In this document: piece by piece, positions 10,879 through 21,827 of the stretch
Position numbering within the stretch: position 1 is the stretch's first letter
How the letters are laid out: each line of letters begins with the position of its first letter
Assembly: GCA_039707655.1 (NCBI GenBank)
Contig: CM077667.1
Location: 154,670,642-154,734,641, forward strand
Source of the DNA: Elymus sibiricus
Taxonomy: Eukaryota; Streptophyta; Magnoliopsida; Poales; Poaceae
Length of the DNA stretch: 64,000 bases
Direction of reading: 5' to 3'
Notes under the pieces: generated by a model
The model's input: the letters and a program-made list of their open reading frames with translations, nothing else
What the model was told of the DNA's origin: nothing
Databases searched by the model: none
Translations under genes and position numbers: made by a program

Positions 10879-12059
10879 TTGTTCCTTCCCCCGCGCGCAC
10901 CTTCTTCTCCATGCTTGATCCCGCTCCAATGGCCATCTTTGTTGTCCATGCTAGGTCCTTCATTCATAAGTAAAACAAAAGTATCTAATTTAGGCAGCAT
11001 CATATGTTCATGAACATTATAAGGATTTCCAAGAAACGAAAGTACTTGATAATTTAGTTGGCGTGCGCGAGCTCTAGTAACTGGTCCAATATGTGTAGCT
11101 GGTGGGGATGTGGGTGTAACATTAGTAGGGATGTCCTCATCATCCTCCCCTTCTTGAACTGAAGTCGTCCTCGACGGAATCTCATCATCCTCACCCAAAT
11201 AAGGCTTCAAATATGCAATGTTAAAAGTGGGACTAACGCCAAAATTTGCAGGCAGCTCAAGTTTATATGCATTATCATTTATTTTCTCTAACACCTTAAA
11301 AGGACCATCAGCACGTGGCATTAGCTTTGACTTGCGCAATTCAGGAAACCTATCCTTACGCAAATGTAACCAAACAAGATCTCCAGGTGCAAAGACAACA
11401 TGTTTTCTACCCTTATCTCCAGCAAGTTTATATTTAGCATTCATACGCTCAATGTTCTCCTTAGTTAACTCATGCATCTTTAATATCAATTCAGCATGTT
11501 CTTTAGCATCAAAATTAACCTTCTCCGAAGATGGAAGAGGTAACAAATCAATAGGTGCACGTGGTAAGAAACCATACACTACTTCAAAAGGGCACATCTT
11601 AGTAGTAGAATGCAGCGAACGATTATAAGCAAATTCAATATGAGGCAAGCATTCTTCCCACATTTTCAGGTTATTCTTCAAAACAGCCCTAAGCATAGTA
11701 GACAATGATCTATTCGCTACTTCAGTTTGTCCATCAGTTTGGGGGTGACATGTAGTACTAAAAAGCAATTTAGTCCCCAACTTAGCCCATAAACATCTCC
11801 AAAAGTGGCTACGAAATTTAGCATCACGATCTGAAACAATTGTATTTGGCACACCATGCAAGCGAATAATTTCACGAAAGAACAAATCAGCAACAGTAGC
11901 AGCATCATCACTTTTATGACATGGTATAAAGTGTGCCATTTTTGCAAATCTATCCACGACAACACATATACTATCTCTCCCCTTCTTTGTTTGAGGTAAA
12001 CCTAAAACAAAGTCCATAGATATATCCTCCCAAGGAACACTAGGTATAGGCAAAGGCAT
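10836..12059 (-). pseudogene. Gypsy integrase and C-terminal domain
   Basis: 407 residues. The integrase core reads MDFVLGLP then [24 protein letters not shown] and [15 protein letters not shown]: the D, D and E of the retroviral-type integrase triad (D16, D73 and E112 or close to it). [12 protein letters not shown] motif near residue 330 is common in the C-terminal tails of plant gypsy integrases. The open frame starts only because a TGA at 12081-12083 splits it from the zinc-binding part upstream; a CGA to TGA change is the simplest explanation. A second copy of its last 167 codons lies at 19985-20488. Confidence 0.85.
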
Positions 12060-12080
12060 ATATAAAGCATGAGGATTGAG

Positions 12081-12740
12081 TCATGACTTAGCTTTTTGAC
12101 ATGTAGTGCAGCGAGCAACAAAACGCTCAACATCCCGTCTCATCTTTGGCCAAAAGAAATGTGTAGCAAGTACGTCCTCCGTCTTCTTCACGCCAAAGTG
12201 TCCCATTAATCCTCCTCCATGCGCCTCCTGTAACAACAAAAGACGAACGGAGCTAGCTGGAATGCATAGCTTGTTAGCACGGAACATAAATCCATCATTA
12301 ATGACGAACTTGTTCCATGTTATCCCTTCTTTACAATTCTGCAACACATCTTTAAAGTCAGCATCATGCACATATTGATCTTTGATGGTCTCCAAACCAA
12401 ATATTTTAAAGTCAAGTTGTGAAAGCATAGTATAACGACGAGACAATGCATCAGCAATAACATTTTCTTTACCCTTCTTGTGTTTAATGACATAAAGGAA
12501 AGTCTCAATGAATTCAACCCATTTAGCATGTCTATGGTTCAGTTTTGCTTGACCTTTAATATGTTTCAAAGATTCATGGTCAGAATGTATAATAAATTCT
12601 TTGGGCCATAAATAATGTTGCCATGTTTCCAAAGTCCGAAGAAGAGCATATAATTCCTTATCATAAGTAGAATAATTCAGACTAGGCCCACTCAATTTTT
12701 CAGAAAAGTATGCAACGGGTTTACCATCTTGTAATAACAC
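12081..12740 (-). pseudogene. Gypsy RNase H and integrase zinc-binding region
   Basis: 219 residues. It carries the RNase H stretch ([42 protein letters not shown]) typical of Ty3-gypsy, then an HHCC integrase zinc finger (H near GHFG, then CTTCQKAKS). The frame is shifted relative to the RT frame upstream (shift near 12820) and closes at a premature TGA immediately after KAKS. Confidence 0.85.
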
Positions 12741-12745
12741 ACCTC

Positions 12746-14944
12746 CTAATTCAATTCCACTAGCATCACATTCAAGCTCAAAAGTCTTATTAAAATCAGG
12801 AAGTTGGAGTAAAGGAGATGTGTTAACTTATCTTTCAATACTGTGAAAGCTTCTTCCTGTGCGGTACCCCAAACAAAAGGCACATCCTTCTTTGTAAGCT
12901 CATTTAAAAGTGCAGCAATGGTGCTGAAATCCCTCACAAAACGCCTATAGAAACCAGCGAGTCCGAGAAAACTCCTCACATGTGTGACCGTTTTGGGCTG
13001 CGGCCAACTCTCAATAGCTTCAATCTTGGCTTTATCAAGTTCAATTCCCTGTGGAGTAACAACATAACCAAGAAAAGATACTCGGTCGGTGCAAAAGGTG
13101 CACTTCCCAAGGTTACGAAACAAACGTGCATCACGTAGAGCAATAAAAACAACACGTAAATGTTCCAAATGTTTCTCCAAAGATCTACTATAAATCAGTA
13201 TATCATCAAAATAGACTACCACAAATCGTACAATGAAAGCTCGTAAAACCTCGTTCATTAATCTCATGAAAGTGCTAGGTGCATTAGTTAACCCAAAAGG
13301 CATGACTAACCACTCATATAATCCAAACTTAGTTTTAAATGCTGTTTTCCATTCATCTCCCAATTTCATACGAATTTGATGGTATCCACTACGCAAATCA
13401 ACTTTGGAGAAAATTGTAGAGCCACTTAATTCATCAAGCATATCATCTAGCCTAGGAATAGGATGACGATAACGAATAGTAATATTATTAATGCCTCTAC
13501 AATCAACACACATACGCAATGTACCATTCTTTTTAGGCACTAGAATAATAGGAACAACACAAGGACTAAGGGATTCACGTATATAACCTTTGTCGAGCGG
13601 CTCCTGTACTTGACGCATAATCTCCTTTGTCTCCTCTGGATTGGTAACGTATGGTGCACGGTTGGGTAGCGATGCACCAGGAATTAAGTCAATCAGATGC
13701 TCAATCCCTTGAATAGGTGGTAATCCCGGTGGCACGTCTTGTGGAAAGACGTCAGCAAACTCCTGCAAAATGTTAGCGACAGTAGGAGGCAAAGAGGGAG
13801 GCATGTCCTCGAATGAAAATAATACCTCTTTGCATACAAAAGCATAGCAAACAGATGTAGTAACATCCAAATAAGTAATATCAGATTTAGTGGCAAGTAA
13901 ACAACCACTCTTCAGTTTTATTTCAGATGCAACACTAGATGATTGTTTATTAGGCTTATTATGCTGCTCAAATTCCTTTGCCACAATCTGATTTTCACTC
14001 TCACTTTGCTTCTGTTTTGCTTTACTAGCTCTAGCAATGTCATCTTTCATAATATGTTCGGGAGACATAGGAAGCAAAGTTATATATTTATCTTTATGAA
14101 CAAGAGTATACTGATTCGTCCTACCATGGTGTACAGAATTTTTATCAAATTGCCATGGTCTACCAAGTAAAACGGAGCATGCTTGAATGGGTACCACATC
14201 ACAATCAACATAATCAGAATATGTAGCAATGCTAAAGTGCACACGAACAGTACGTGTTACCTTAACCTTGCCACTGTTGTTGAACCATTGGATGTAATAA
14301 GGATAAGGATGTGGTCTGGTGGTTAGAGACAGCTTCTCCACCATCTCCATGCTAGCCAAGTTGTTGCAACTCCCTCCATCGATGATGACACGAACAGAAC
14401 GCTCCTTCACAACTCCCTTTGTATGGAACAAGTTGTGCCTCTGATTTTGCTCAGCCTGTGTAACCTGCACACTCAGAACACATTGAGCAACTGAACTTTC
14501 ATACCTGTCAGCGTAGTCAGCAGCCATGTAGTGTATCTCTTGTTCAGTCTCCTCTACACCTTGTTCTTCACTCGCAATAAGAGTCAGGGTCTCCTCATCA
14601 TAATCACTAGCGGAGTCATATCCACCATCCTTAGTAACAATCATCACACGCTTGGAAGGGCATTCTCTCGCATAGTGACCTCCACCCTTGCAACGACGAC
14701 ATATAACCTCATGTGTTTGCCCTGTGGATGCAATGGAAGAAGAAGAGCTCTGTGCAGGCCCGGAGGGTGTGCTCCTCGTGCAGGGTGGGGCGGGGGCCTG
14801 TTTCCTGGTATCTCGGTTGGAGTTGGTGACTGAAGTAGGCAGTGCTGCAGCAGGACGTGTGGAAGTAGATGGGGTACGTGGCATCCATGATGAAGTGTGA
14901 CCTGCAGAAAAATTAGTTCGTGCCAATGCGTGTCGATCCTGCAC
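12746..14944 (-). pseudogene. Gypsy gag C-terminus, protease and reverse transcriptase
   Basis: 732 residues. A CCHC zinc knuckle (CRRCKGGGHYARECP, about residues 83-97) is followed by an aspartic protease-like IIDGGSCNNLA (about residue 190), where the usual D-[ST]-G reads D-G-G. The RT follows: LVPKKNGTLRMCVDCR, YHQIRM, LVMPFGLTNAPSTF and the catalytic VYFDDILIYS. The frame is lost after KDKLTHLL through a frameshift near 12820. Upstream, gag is interrupted by a TAA at 15002-15004 and then by the solo LTR at 15139-17646. Confidence 0.85.
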
Positions 14945-15004
14945 TTCACGTTCAGCTTTGCAATCAAGATGGAATAAACGAGTGATAGTATTATACTCCT
15001 TTTA

Positions 15005-15138
15005 CTCTAATATGGTCTGAATATCTCTATTTAATCCACCCATAAAACGTACAAGCATAGCTTCATTCTCCTCAACAATACCGCATCTAATCATGCCAGT
15101 TTGTAATTCCTGATAATATTTCTCTATAGAATTCTTTC
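15005..15138 (-). pseudogene. Gypsy gag middle segment between stop and solo LTR
   Basis: The minus strand reads YYQELQTGMIRC then LVRFMGGLNRDIQ, a typical plant gypsy gag segment, before the TAA at 15002-15004. It continues directly from the gag at 17647-18216 once the 2508-bp insertion and one CTTTC copy are removed. Confidence 0.75.
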
Positions 15139-16414
15139 TGTAAGAGCACATTTATCCATGTGTGGTTTTGGTAATTGATGACAATCCCTATGGACTAATG
15201 GTTGCCCTGAGTTATATTCGAAGGATTTGTCCGTAGGTACTTCTTGAAGTCCATCTGTTGGTTTCAAGGAGTTTATATGGTGACCAAGGTGGTATTCAAG
15301 GTTTTATCCAAAGATTGGTCATGTGAGAGTTAATCTCATTGCACGCATGTCTTGAAGAAGAAGATTGTGTGAACATTCATGTTTACCTTCAAGACATCAT
15401 CTTTGTGAAGAGAGAAGAGAAGACACAAGGTTGATCAAGATTAAGGCAAAGACTGATTCAAGTTGATCAACACACAAAGCGTAGAAGATGTACCAAGTGG
15501 GATGAAGTGATCCCATGGTATGGTAAGCATTGTCCATTACGCTTTGTGTACTAACCCATGGTATACGTGAGAGTTCGTTGTGGGGTTAGGTATATTTCCA
15601 TGGGCTTGCGTCAAGAGGAAGATCTCATACAACCCATGGAGGATGACATCAAGTGGTGATCGTCATCAAGGTTGCGGTGTGCAAGTTCAAGTGAATCATC
15701 ATGGAGAGATCATGCTTGAAGCTCGCCATTCATTGTGGTGACAATGGTCTTGTGAAGATGTGCTGAAGAGTGGCTCTCCCATAGTGGAGTATGGGGGAGC
15801 AATCTACTAGTCTTCATCGAGCCGACGTAATCAAGAAAGGTGGTCCATCTTGAGAAGGACAAGATCGTCATCATCTAGCTCAAGTGGACTATGCGCAAGG
15901 CAAAGGTTTGACCTTGATAGGGTTTTCTATTTTACCGGTCTCATGATGGTAGTTGGGAGACCGGGTTATAGGATCGATAGCCGTACTATCAAGAGGGGCT
16001 CTCAAGTGAGTAGCTTGATCGTATCGTTCGTTCAGAGCTCAAACCATTGCATTCTTGGCATCATCATCTTTCTTGGTTCTTGGTTGGCTTTTCTCTATGT
16101 GGGTTCTTGAGCTTATGGTCAGCTTCATGACAAGCTCAAGTTCATCGAAAACGGAGTCCATATGCATCTTCTATGATGTTTTCGATGTTGGAGTTTTTGC
16201 CGGTTCTTCATTGATAGAGGTTTCACATCTCTATATCATTGGCATTTTCATAATGCCTCTTCTTAAGATAACCAGTATCTGTTGGATAGCTCTTGTCGTC
16301 CTGAATCCAACAAGCTTGAGTTTGCTCAATTCGGAGCTCATATGCGAAGGTTATGGCAGTTCTGGTTTTACTGGTTCCATCTGGCTGCTCTGGTTCTTTG
16401 TTACCCTCCCGGGG

Positions 16415-16625
16415 GCGGTAGTACCGCTGGCCACAACGGTAGTACCGCTGGGGGGTTCCGGCTCCTTACGCAGGTCATCAGACACTGCTTTGCCTGGTGT
16501 CTGGTGACCAACGCCACCCGAGCGGTAGTAGGGGCGGTAGTACTAAGCGGTACTACCGCTGCCCCTTCTACTACTGAGTTCTGTGTGTGAGCGGTACTAC
16601 CGCTCCCATGGGCGGTACTACCGCT
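16415..16625. repeat. Palindrome array GCGGTAGTACCGC upstream of TATA
   Basis: About six to seven intact or partial copies of the 13-bp near-palindrome GCGGTA[GC]TACCGC occur, ending about 40 bp upstream of the LTR TATA box. The same motif forms arrays in the copia LTRs at 47506, 54640, 56593 and 63768. Confidence 0.85.
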
Positions 16626-16666
16626 TGTGTGCGGGCTGGGGGGTAACGGTTGGATTTTCTCCCACC

Positions 16667-16674
16667 TATAAAAG
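16667..16674 (+). promoter_or_regulatory. TATA box of the solo LTR
   Basis: TATAAAAG lies in the context CCACCTATAAAAGGGGG, 24 bp after the AACGGTT-containing block at 16643-16658. It sets the LTR orientation as plus. Confidence 0.7.
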
Positions 16675-17643
16675 GGGGTCTTCTTCCCCAATGCATCTTA
16701 TCCTTTGAGCTCGAGTTTGCCCCCCATTGTTGACCTTCTTCGAGCTTGCTAACTCTCAATCCCTCCAATTATTCTTGCTAGTTCTTGAGGGAAAAGAGAG
16801 AGGAGATCTAGATCAACATTTCCACCAATCACTTTCTCCTCTAAGTGAGGGGAACCCCTTGGATCTAGATCTTAGAGTTCTTCGTGTTCTTCTTCGTTCT
16901 TCCTCTGATTTCCTCCATAACATTTGTTGTTGTGGTGGGATTTGGCAGAGAAGGACTTGGGCACTCCGTGTGCCCTTGCCATTGCATTTGGTGCATAGGT
17001 TTGAGTTCTCCACGGTGATACATGGAAGTGAGAAGTTGAGAAGCTTATTACTCTTGGGTGTTTGTGCACCCTAGAGCTTGTTCCTCTTGGGTGCCTTGGC
17101 GCCCTAGACGGTTGGTGGTGTCTCGGAGCTCAATCATTGTGGTGTAAAGCTCCGGGCAAGCGTCGGGGTCTCCAATTAGGTTGTGGAGATTGCCCCGAGC
17201 AATTTGTACGGGTACTGGTGAACCGCCCCCAAGGGTTGCCAAAGTGTACGGGTACCGGTGACCGCCCCCAAGGGTTGCCATTTATACGGGTTCGGTGACC
17301 GCCCTCAAGGGTCCCTTAGTGGAATCACGGCATCTTGCATTGTGCGAGGGCATGAGGAGATTACGGTGGCCTTAGTGGCATCTTGGGGAGCATTGTGCCT
17401 CCACACTGCTCCGAACGGAAATTAGCATCCGCAAGGGTGTGAACTTCGGGATACATCGTCGTCTCCGCGTGCCTTGGTTATCTCTTAGCGTAAGTTGTTG
17501 GTGCACATAGGTGAGCCTAGTTGTTTTAGGTTTTGTGCTTGACTAATTAAACGTTAGTTTTATTCCGCATTAGTTCAAGCCTAAACCGTAATTATTTTAA
17601 AGCGCCTATTTACTCCCTCCCTCTAGGCGACATCCACGTCCTT

Positions 17644-18216
17644 TCACTTTCCTTGTCTTAAACGCTGCAAATTTTGAAGCAATTCACGTTGATAATATGG
17701 CGGAACCCAACAATTACGCATAGCAATTTTCAAAGCAGCCCAAGTAGTTGGGATATTAGCATGATGTATTCTACAATGTTCAGACCACCAAACACAAGCA
17801 AAACTAGTGAATGAACAAACAGCAGCGACAACACGTCTATCCTCAGGAAACTGTAAGCATGTAAAACGTTGTTCTGTTTCTAACTCCCAAGTAAGATATA
17901 TATCAGGAACATATCTACCATCAAATGTAGGAATATTCAATTTTAGTTTAGGGAGATGGTCATGATCCCGTACCCGAGGGGGTGGTGCAGGTCTACCTTT
18001 GCGATTGTAGCCATGTGGACGACCTGGTGCTTGTGGTGGTGGTTGCCCCTCGGGCTGAATTGGAGCAACCTCTCCCTCATCATTGTAAGCACCGTCATAA
18101 TCCTCGGCATAATCCTCATTCTGCTCAACGACAGTAGCAGCAACAGAAGCCGCAACGGTAGTAGCAGTAGCAGCAGTAGCAACGGCACCAGAATTTTGGC
18201 CTTGGGCGAGAGGCAC
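17644..18216 (-). pseudogene. Gypsy gag (retrotransposon gag domain)
   Basis: 190 residues. A low-complexity Ala/Val and acidic stretch comes first. The gag domain then begins LPKLKLNIPTFDG and runs through YLTWELETEQRF, VWWSEHCR and WAALKIAMRNCWVPPYYQREL, typical of plant gypsy gag. It is cut at its 3' end by the solo LTR inserted after the CTTTC at 17647-17651. Confidence 0.85.
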
Positions 18217-18246
18217 ACGTCGCGCTCGTCTCTCGAAAAGCGCGCC

Positions 18247-18456
18247 CTATTGATGTTGTTGTTGGACAGGGACGTTAGCTACAGCTGGTGGTGGTAGACG
18301 GGCAAGCACCTCATTGAACTTGGCGTCCAGCTTGGTGTCGAATGTCTTCTCCAAACCATCTAGCTTCTCCATGGCCTCTTCAAGGCTGGTCACGAAGTCT
18401 TGTACCTGGTCAGCCATCATTTGCTGGAATTTGTCATGAAGCTCCTTGTTTGTCAT
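18247..18456 (-). pseudogene. Gypsy gag N-terminus, ends in premature TAG
   Basis: 69 residues starting MTNKELHDKFQQMM, predicted helical, with heptad-like spacing around EEAMEKLDGLEKTFDTKL. The TAG at 18247-18249 follows QQQHQ, and the downstream frame continues as gag. A CAG to TAG change would explain the break. Confidence 0.7.
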
Positions 18457-19371
18457 AACCTCTCATTCAACCTCATCAGCTTGTGATCCTAGCATGGTTA
18501 GCAGCAATAGGAACACACAAGAATATGAACCTACAGACTGCTAGGAAATGGTGGTGGTGGTGGTGGTGTATGACAAATCCGTCAAGCGAATCTCAATTTC
18601 TTACCAGTTCTTACCCAGTAGCAGGTGGTGATCGGCAACCGTTGCAGTCAAAACTCTTAAAGCTTGGATAGAGCGATTGCCAGGTGGTATCAAACACACG
18701 ACGTAGATGTATGTGGAGCTGGGAAGGCTTATAATATGGTAGCAAAAAGGGGTCAGCAATAATCAATTCAGAGATGCAAAGTTGAATAAACGCTCAACGA
18801 CGGTACTGTGCTGGTCCTAGGCTAGACCGTGCTAGAGACGCGAGCCTAGAACACCAACAAAAATCACGATACTACACATAATCAAGGGAAGAGCACACTC
18901 TGATTTTTTTTTGTTTTTTTTGCGCCTCTTTTTTTGCGCTTTTTTTTCTGAGAAACTCACTATAATGGCGAGTGTCTCAAAACTCTTCCCGAGACGTATA
19001 AACAGGATAGGCAGAAAAAAGAATTGACAATTTTTTTTTCCGGGAGCGATTTGGGGCTGCGACGACCAAAAATTGCGAAAAAAATCACTATGATGGCGAG
19101 TGTCTCAAAACGCTCTGAAAAACCTAAAAATAGGATAGGGAAAAAATATTTTCACCCGCCGAAATTTTGACCTAAAAAGTGCTCTGAAAACTGTGCCAGA
19201 CTCTTTTTTTTCTTCGAATCCTACTCAGTCAAGGAAACGCGAAAATAAAATCAAAGGGATCTCGAAATCAATCCGAATACCTAAGGAATTCGGATTAGAG
19301 GCGGATATGGGGTGGTGATATATGGCAGCGGAGATGATGATGGTAGAGCAACCTGGAAATCTGATACCACT
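18457..19371 (-). other. Gypsy 5' leader with primer binding site
   Basis: Non-coding leader between the 5' LTR and gag. The primer binding site is TGGTATCAG on the minus strand (plus strand 19361-19369), 2 bases from the LTR end. A GGT trinucleotide run lies at about 18551-18568. T-rich tracts and a repeated phrase (ACTATNATGGCGAGTGTCTCAAAAC near 18960 and 19087) occur in between. Confidence 0.65.
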
Positions 19372-20027
19372 TGATAGAGTCGGAGTTGTCCCTGTCTTTC
19401 GATGAGATGTGGCTGTCGTTTATGGTAGAGTCGACTTTGACGATCCGACTACGAACGTGCGAGGACGTCGCGCCTTAGCAATCGCTAAACCAACTCCGAG
19501 AGGTTACTGACCATGCCGGAGCACGATCAACCTGACCACGAGGGTCTGTTTCCTGCAAGCAAACGAAGAACAAGCAAGAAACTAAGATTGCAATCTGGAT
19601 ATCGCGAATATAAGAGGAAAGCTTTATTGATGAAAGTGGGGTTCTGTGACGCCTTTGTTTGGTCGTGGAACACAAACGAAGAACGAGAAGTTGCAGCTAT
19701 GGCTAACTTTCAATCTAAACAAAACCCAAGTCTAAAACGATGCCCTAAGGGCTGTATATATGGGGGAATAGAGGGGGATTTCGTGGCCCCTTGGAGGAGG
19801 GGTCCGAAACCAGCCCTAACTCAGTTTCCCCACACATACGGACTCTAAAAACAGCCTAATAAGTGGTATTTCGAAATTACATGGGCCTGGCCCAAAAATA
19901 AGGTGACGCAGCACCTATAATAGCCTATGGACGAAATTTATGAAGTGGCATGATGTATATTTCGTCCAAGCCTCCAAGCACTCCTTATGGTGGCTTCAAA
20001 GTGCGAAAATCACCACTGGAAAGTCCA
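19372..20027 (-). repeat. 5' LTR of the gypsy element
   Basis: Second 656-bp LTR copy, colinear with 10223-10878 with about ten substitutions by eye. It directly faces the primer binding site on its left and the surplus pol end on its right. Confidence 0.7.
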
Positions 20028-20612
20028 TTGTTCCTTCCCGCGCGCGCACCTTCTTCTCCATGCTTGATCCCGCTCCAATGGCCATCCTTCTTGTCCATGC
20101 TAGGTCCTTCATTCATAAGTAAAACAAAAGTATATAATTTAGGCAACATCATATGTTCATGAACATTATAAGGATTTCCAAGAAACGAAAGTACCTGATA
20201 ATTTAGTTGGCGTGCGCGAGCTCTAGTAACTGGTCCAATATGTGTAGCTGGTGGGGATGTGGGTGTAACATTAGTAGGGATGTCCTCATCATCCTCCCCT
20301 TCTTGAACTGAAGTCGTCCTCGACGGAAGCTCATCATCCTCACCCAAATAAGGCTTCAAATATGCAATGTTAAAAGTGGGACTAACCCCAAAATTTGCAG
20401 GCAGCTCAAGTTTATATGCATCATCATTTATTTTCTCTAACACCTTAAAAGGACCATCAGCACGTGGCATTAGCTTTGACTTGCGCAATTCAGGAAACTA
20501 TCCTTACGCAAATGTAACTAAACAAGATCTCCAGGTGCAAAGACAACATGTTTTCTACCCTTATCTCCAGCAAGTTTATATTTAGCATTCATACGCTCAA
20601 TGTTCTGCTTAG
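20028..20612 (-). pseudogene. Surplus gypsy pol C-terminus outside the 5' LTR
   Basis: Near-identical to the integrase C-terminal tail at 10879-11465. A frame of 167 codons (19985-20488, running into the LTR) carries the [11 protein letters not shown] motif. A 1-bp deletion near 20498 breaks the frame. Homology to the inner copy stops at about 20612, where unrelated sequence starts. Confidence 0.8.
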
Positions 20613-21827
20613 ATCTAAGGTCACACGGGGGGTTTATTCAGGTTCTTCCCTTTAGAGAGTAATACCCTATGTCCTGCTTGTTTTGGTTATTCATGGTGGA
20701 GGGATACCTCGTGCTAGGTGTTTACAATGGTGTAGGATATTGCTATCGAGAGTTTCTATCTCAGAATAGATGGGAATGAGAGTCCCCTAGCCTCCCCATA
20801 TATAACTGATGGATGAGTTATTCATGGTGGAGGGATACCTCGTGCTAGGTGTTTACAATGGTGTAGGATATTGCTATCGAGAGTTTCTATATCTACCCTT
20901 ATCTATGCTGGACCGCCATCGAGGGATCTTACAGTATTTTGTCGTTAGTTGGTGTGCCAGGTAGGGGCGATGTTGGCTGGAGACCGATCTCAAATCGTAT
21001 CTTCATCACCTTACGGCGGCCTCTTGTTGAGAGAGAGCTTAATATTCAGCTCTCTCACCTTCACCACCGATGGGACGAGCCAGGTAAATATCAACACACC
21101 GGCCCACCAAGTCAACACGACCCCATGAATCTAGAAGTTGCTCGATCACCGATGATGGCGCCCTCCGCTGAAGCAGGTCGCGGGTCCAATGGATCACGGT
21201 GGGAAACGATCGACTGGTCGCACCTTCCTCCTGGACGTCGGGGGCTAGGGATTGTCCCGGCATCACACAACAACAGCAACCCTCCCAGACCTCCCACCTC
21301 GTTGCGATGGTATTTAGCAACTGCCGCATCACCCATATGCCAAAAGATTGCATCATTCGTGGGTTCACCTCCAGCAATAGCACAAACCTAGTCGATATCG
21401 TATCCATCTCGGACAACGAAAGCAGTGACGCCGAGCTGACCCACTTCACTAACGATGACGAAAAGGCCGGTCTCCCTATCGTTCAAGAGGTGACTAACTT
21501 CGACTCTAAAGCCACATTGAATGGTCTGATGAAACGGGGGGCTATCGGGCCACTTCGGAGGAGGCCTCCTAGTTCGGGGCACCAGAGGGCATCTCACTAC
21601 AACAAGTGATGATGATGGAGCCAATGGGCACCCCACAAGAGAAACTATGGATGAGTGTAGGCGATTGTAACAGTCTTCTAGGATAGTATTTCATCCAAAT
21701 TTATTGACTTGACACAAGGGGAGGCAAAGAATATTTATAAGTCTTAGCAGTTGAGTTGTCAATTCAATCACACCTGAGAATCACTTCCTTGCAGCAATTT
21801 ATTAGTAGCACCGTAATATGATAGTAG
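20613..21827 (+). other. Decayed gypsy-type sequence (LTR end and gag start?)
   Basis: A 74-bp direct repeat (20686-20759 and 20817-20890, identical by eye) lies at the start. It is followed at about 20949 by TTGGTGTGCCAGGTAGGGG, which resembles the sequence just inside the 5' LTR of some plant gypsy elements. Two overlapping frames follow (20939-21391 and 21199-21609), rich in Pro, Ser, Asn and acidic residues and without a domain I recognise. I infer the remains of an LTR 3' end plus an untranslated/gag start of an unidentified gypsy element; the evidence is thin. Confidence 0.35.

Larger units (their letters stand above)
15139..17646 (+). mobile_element. Solo LTR (2.5 kb) inserted in gypsy gag, 5-bp TSD
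   Basis: The segment starts TGTAAGAGCAC and ends GTCCTTTCA (TG...CA). It is flanked by CTTTC at 15134-15138 and 17647-17651, the 5-bp duplication of LTR retrotransposons. It contains a strong plus-strand TATA box (CCTATAAAAGGGGG, TATAAAAG from 16667), preceded by a palindrome array (16415-16625). There is no internal coding region, primer binding site or second LTR, so it is most likely a solo LTR left by LTR-LTR recombination. It shares the core promoter GTAACGGTTGGATTTT (16643-16658) with the solo LTR at 30164-31616. Short ORFs such as 16055-16507 have no recognisable domain. Confidence 0.85.
10223..20612 (-). mobile_element. Ty3-gypsy retrotransposon with extra 3' pol segment (composite)
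   Basis: On the minus strand the order is: pol C-terminus (20612-20028), LTR (20027-19372), leader and gag, pol, LTR (10878-10223). The two 656-bp LTR copies begin TGATAGAG on the plus strand and differ at roughly ten positions by eye. TGGTATCAG, complementary to initiator tRNA-Met, lies 2 bases inside the 5' LTR (plus strand 19361-19369). Domain order protease-RT-RNase H-integrase identifies Ty3-gypsy. The surplus pol end beyond the 5' LTR shows this was once part of a tandem or recombined array sharing an LTR. Several stops, a frameshift and a solo LTR insertion inside gag make it non-functional. The left LTR abuts the LINE fragment. No TSD could be tested because the right end is truncated. 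Confidence 0.88.
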
